NCBI RefSeq assembly: GCF_003061005.1
Contig: NZ_QAIK01000007.1
Coordinates: forward strand, 11,887 to 55,571
Reading direction: 5' to 3'
DNA length: 43,685 nucleotides
From: Pseudomonas sp. HMWF021
GTDB taxonomy: Bacteria > Pseudomonadota > Gammaproteobacteria > Pseudomonadales > Pseudomonadaceae
A program made the translations under genes and the position numbers. The notes beneath the pieces are model-generated. The model ran no database searches. It saw only the letters and a list, made by a program, of their open reading frames with translations, and had not been told where the DNA came from. Within the stretch, counting starts at the first letter, position 1; each line of letters begins with the position of its first letter. Shown here one piece after another: positions 40,940-43,685 of the stretch.

Positions 40940-42289
40940 TTACAGGAAGATGAACTTGGCGATGAAGATCGCGCAGAGCACCCACAGGCTCACGGAAATT
41001 TCCTTGTACTTGCCGGCTCCGGCCTTCAACGCCACATAGGTGATGAAGCCCAGTGCGATGCCGTCGGCGACCGAGAAGGTCAGCGGCATCATGATCGCGG
41101 TGACGATTGCCGGAATTGCATCAGTGGCTTCGTCCCACTCGATGTGGGCCATGCCGCCCATCATCAGCATCGCGACATAAATCAGCGCACCGGCGGTGGC
41201 GTAGGCCGGAATCATCCCGGCCAGCGGTGCGAAAAACATTGCGGCTATAAATAGCACACCTACGGTGACGGCGGTAAGACCAGTCCGACCACCAGCGGCT
41301 ACACCCGCGGCACTTTCCACATAGCTTGTTACCGGAGGGACACCGACGACTGCGCCGAAGACGCTGGAGGCACTGTCGGCTTTCATCGCGCGGGAGAGGT
41401 TTTCGATACGCCCGTCAGCGTTGACCAGATTGGCGCGCTGGGCGACGCCCATCAGGGTGCCGGCGGTGTCGAACATGTGTACGAAGAGGAAGGCCAGCAC
41501 CACGCTGATCATGCTGACGTTGAACACGCCCGCGACGTTCATCGCCATGAAGGTCGGCGCCAGGCTTGGCGGGGTCGACATGATCCCTTCGTAGTGCACG
41601 ATGCCCAGGCCCCAACCGGCCAGGGTCACGGTGATGATGCTGATGAGGATCGCACCGAAGACTTTGTGGTAGCTGAGGATCGCGATCATCAGGAAGCAGA
41701 TCGCCGCCAGCAGCGGGCCGGGTTCACGCAGGGAGCCGAGTTTGATCAGAGTGGCCGGGCTGTCGACGACAATGCCCGCGGTTTTCAGACCAATCAGCCC
41801 GAGGAACAGACCGACGCCAGCACCCATCGCAAAGCGCAGGCTGACCGGGATGCTGTTGAGCAGCCATTCGCGAATCCGCGAGAAGGTCAGGATCATGAAC
41901 AGCACACCGGAGACGAACACCGCACCGAGCGCGGTTTCCCAGTTGTAGCCCATGGTGCCGACCACGGTGTAGGTAAAGAATGCGTTGAGGCCCATGCCCG
42001 GCGCCAGGCCCACTGGCCAGTTGGCGTACAGGCCCATCAGCAGGCAGCCGAGCGCGGCGGCGATGCAGGTGGCGACGAAGGCTGCACCGTGATCGATCCC
42101 GGCATCGGCCATGATGTTCGGGTTGACGAAGATGATGTAAGCCATGGTGATGAAGGTTGTCAGACCGGCAATCAGCTCGGTCTTCACCGTGGTGCCATGC
42201 AAGCTGAGTTTGAAGATGCGCTCCAGCACGCCGGTGCGTAAGGGCGGTGAGAGTTCCAGCGTCGATGCTTCGGATTTGCGGCTTTCCAC
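40940..42289 (-). CDS. NCS2-type adenine/guanine/hypoxanthine permease
   Basis: 449 residues, of the AzgA/AdeP group: TELIAGLTTFITMAYIIFVNPNIMADAG, GMGLNAFFTYTVVG, FVHMFDTAGTLMGVA and GAVVGVPPVTSYVESAAGVAAGGRTGL. About 13 membrane segments are predicted. It imports a purine base with protons. A promoter-like pair TTGCTT-18-TAATCC with a TTGTGTACAA palindrome in its spacer lies 131 bases upstream, which connects it to the urate genes. Confidence 0.93.
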   Translation of the reverse strand: MESRKSEASTLELSPPLRTGVLERIFKLSLHGTTVKTELIAGLTTFITMAYIIFVNPNIMADAGIDHGAAFVATCIAAALGCLLMGLYANWPVGLAPGMGLNAFFTYTVVGTMGYNWETALGAVFVSGVLFMILTFSRIREWLLNSIPVSLRFAMGAGVGLFLGLIGLKTAGIVVDSPATLIKLGSLREPGPLLAAICFLMIAILSYHKVFGAILISIITVTLAGWGLGIVHYEGIMSTPPSLAPTFMAMNVAGVFNVSMISVVLAFLFVHMFDTAGTLMGVAQRANLVNADGRIENLSRAMKADSASSVFGAVVGVPPVTSYVESAAGVAAGGRTGLTAVTVGVLFIAAMFFAPLAGMIPAYATAGALIYVAMLMMGGMAHIEWDEATDAIPAIVTAIMMPLTFSVADGIALGFITYVALKAGAGKYKEISVSLWVLCAIFIAKFIFL

Positions 42290-42419
42290 AGCGAGTACTC
42301 CTCAAGAGTTTTATTGTTATTTCCAGGGCCGGACCCATGAGGGGTGGCAGCAGCCCTTTGAGGCATACGCGAATTTGTTGACCATGCGGTCAGGAACTCG
42401 CACGCAGTGGATTATGCTT

Positions 42420-42429
42420 TTGTGTACAA
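42420..42429. promoter_or_regulatory. Operator-like site and promoter of the purine permease
   Basis: TTGTGTACAA matches the sites at 39341 and 39547. On the minus strand it lies between TTGCTT (-35-like) and TAATCC (-10-like), 18 bases apart. A repressor bound there would block the promoter. Confidence 0.55.
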
Positions 42430-42502
42430 ATAAAGCAAATATTGTTTTTGGTTTTGTTTACGAAAGGTCAGGCGATAGGGATATATCGCCCCCAAAGGCC
42501 CC

Positions 42503-42574
42503 ATCGCTGGCAAGCCAGCTCCCCCAGGTTTTGTGTACACCACCGATCATTGTGGGAGCTGGCTTGCCAGCGAT
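42503..42574. repeat. REP doublet of the third class
   Basis: ATCGCTGGCAAGCCAGCTCC and GGAGCTGGCTTGCCAGCGAT are inverted arms around a 32-base centre that contains TTGTGTACAC. It lies between the permease promoter and the MarR gene end. Confidence 0.9.
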
Positions 42575-42587
42575 GAGGCCGGTCCAG

Positions 42588-43052
42588 TCATTCCAGAGGT
42601 GACTGAGTGCTCCCGAGCGCCATATTCACCGCCAACCACCCATTCACCGCCGCCTCCCCAGCCTCGGCAAACACCTTCTCCAGCAATTTCACCTGTTCAC
42701 GGCGCAATGTCTGCTCGAACTTCGCACCCTCGGCGGTCAGCTCCAGCAGGCGCTTGCGCTTGTCCTCCTGCGAAGCAACGCTGTCCACCAGATGCATTTC
42801 CTGCAACTGACGCAGCGGCATGTTCAGCGCCTGCTTGCTCACGCCGAGCAACGCCAGCAATTGCTTCACACTCAAATTCGGATAACGCGCGATGAAAAAC
42901 ACGATGCGCTGATGCACCCGCGAAAGGCCACGCCGCTCCAGCATTTCATCGGCCTTGGCGGTGAACGCCTGATAGCTGAAGAAAAACGCTTCCATCGCCT
43001 GTTGCTGGCTGGCAGGGTTTTTAAGGTCAAGCATGTTGACGTACTCGCTCAA
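42588..43052 (-). CDS. MarR-family transcriptional regulator
   Basis: 154 residues. The winged helix (about 45-115) has HQRIVFFIARYPNLSVKQLLALLGVSKQALNMPLRQL as helix-turn-helix and SQEDKRKRLLELTAEG as the wing. It ends with a dimerisation helix. It is divergent from the aminotransferase gene with a 64-base gap, so it may control that gene and itself. Ligand unknown. Confidence 0.9.
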   Translation of the reverse strand: MSEYVNMLDLKNPASQQQAMEAFFFSYQAFTAKADEMLERRGLSRVHQRIVFFIARYPNLSVKQLLALLGVSKQALNMPLRQLQEMHLVDSVASQEDKRKRLLELTAEGAKFEQTLRREQVKLLEKVFAEAGEAAVNGWLAVNMALGSTQSPLE

Positions 43053-43116
43053 GCTGTCGTAGTTTCGGTCAAGCAGTTTGACTCATTTTTCCCAGACCTC
43101 GCTACCGGTGACTCCC

Positions 43117-43685
43117 ATGGCTTTTTCCGAACGTGTCTCGCGCCTCAAAAGTTCTCTGATCCGTGAAATCCTCGCCGCCGCCCAGCGCCCGGAAGTGATG
43201 TCGTTCGCCGGAGGTCTGCCGGCCGAAGCCATGTTGCCGAAAGTGGAATGGGCCGACATGCCGCTGGCCCTCGGCCAATACGGCATGAGCGAAGGCGAGC
43301 CGGCGCTGCGTGAAGCGCTGGCGGCGCAGGCGAGGGCGTTGGGTCTGGATTGCACGGCGAGTCAGGTGCTGGTGGTCAGCGGTTCCCAGCAAACCCTCGA
43401 TCTGGCCGCCAAGTTGTACATCGACAAAGGCACCGAAATCCTGCTGGAGGCGCCGACCTACCTGGCCGCATTGCAGATCTTCCAGCTGTTCGGCGCCGAT
43501 TGCCTGACCGTGCCGCAAGAGTCCGATGGTCCGAATCTCGCGCAACTGCGCAGTCGCCTTGAGCAGCATCGCCCAGCGTTCATCTACTTGATCCCGACGT
43601 TCCAGAATCCGTCCGCCGTGCGCTACAGCGAAGCCAAGCGCGCTGCCGTCGCTGCGTTGCTGGATGAGTTCGGCGTAACCCTGAT
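43117..43685 (+). CDS. PLP-dependent aminotransferase, 3' end outside window
   Basis: 189 complete codons are visible from the ATG at 43117. The sequence MAFSERVSRLKSSLIREILA, FAGGLPAEAMLP, YGMSEGEPALREALA, VSGSQQTLDLAAKLYIDKG and EAPTYLAALQIF is that of fold-type I class I/II aminotransferases of the 2-aminoadipate/LysN group. The FQNPSA motif is present; the PLP-binding Lys lies beyond the window end. There is no N-terminal GntR domain, so it is not a MocR regulator. Confidence 0.9.
   Translation, partial: MAFSERVSRLKSSLIREILAAAQRPEVMSFAGGLPAEAMLPKVEWADMPLALGQYGMSEGEPALREALAAQARALGLDCTASQVLVVSGSQQTLDLAAKLYIDKGTEILLEAPTYLAALQIFQLFGADCLTVPQESDGPNLAQLRSRLEQHRPAFIYLIPTFQNPSAVRYSEAKRAAVAALLDEFGVTL

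Noticed and set aside
42531..42540. TTGTGTACAC resembling the purine operator
   Set aside because: It has only half of the symmetry, lies in the centre of a REP doublet and is not placed at a promoter.

Overview
The window is a stretch of a Pseudomonas chromosome, most likely from the P. fluorescens group. The evidence is the gene content and order (a prc, ABC transporter, apeB, rluA, minE-minD-minC, lpxL block that I recall from memory as also conserved in P. aeruginosa), high GC, and a dense scatter of Pseudomonas-type REP doublets. No tRNA, rRNA, CRISPR array or intact insertion sequence was seen.

Layout. 1-3600: the 3' part of an RHS polymorphic toxin gene, with an AT-richer toxin tail and an overlapping candidate immunity gene. 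3609-8719: an EAL-CBS-GGDEF cyclic-di-GMP protein, the periplasmic protease Prc and a quinone oxidoreductase. 8818-15193: an operon for an uncharacterised ABC importer of the iron/polyamine/aminoethylphosphonate type, with an alkaline-phosphatase-superfamily enzyme and a HAD phosphatase, divergent from a GntR/UTRA regulator; the shared intergenic region holds operator-like sites. 15194-17123: a repeat-rich spacer and a secreted M20 amidohydrolase.

17437-22924 is the most interesting part. A complete S-type pyocin with an HNH DNase domain is followed by three different Im9-like immunity genes. The second and third are each preceded by a broken piece of an HNH nuclease tail. Each junction also carries a partial, reversed copy of the 3' end of the neighbouring mscS-family gene. 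This reads as a fossil record of successive cassette replacements at a bacteriocin locus, with old immunity genes retained.

23002-31003: a 58-residue membrane protein, apeB, a glycosyltransferase-like gene, rluA, the min division-site genes, an LpxL-type acyltransferase and a patatin-like protein. 31093-42289: a purine salvage and urate degradation region. It has two Tsx-type outer-membrane channels, an NCS2 permease, PuuD (urate to 5-hydroxyisourate), UraH, UraD, PuuE (allantoinase), Alc (allantoicase), AllA (ureidoglycolate lyase) and a second purine permease. Together they would import purines or nucleosides and take urate to glyoxylate and urea. A ten-base palindrome, TTGTRTACAA, occurs upstream of puuE, uraH and the second permease and may define a small regulon. 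42588-43685: a MarR regulator and the start of a PLP aminotransferase cut by the window end.

Functional calls come from reading motifs and family resemblance by eye. No database search was run.
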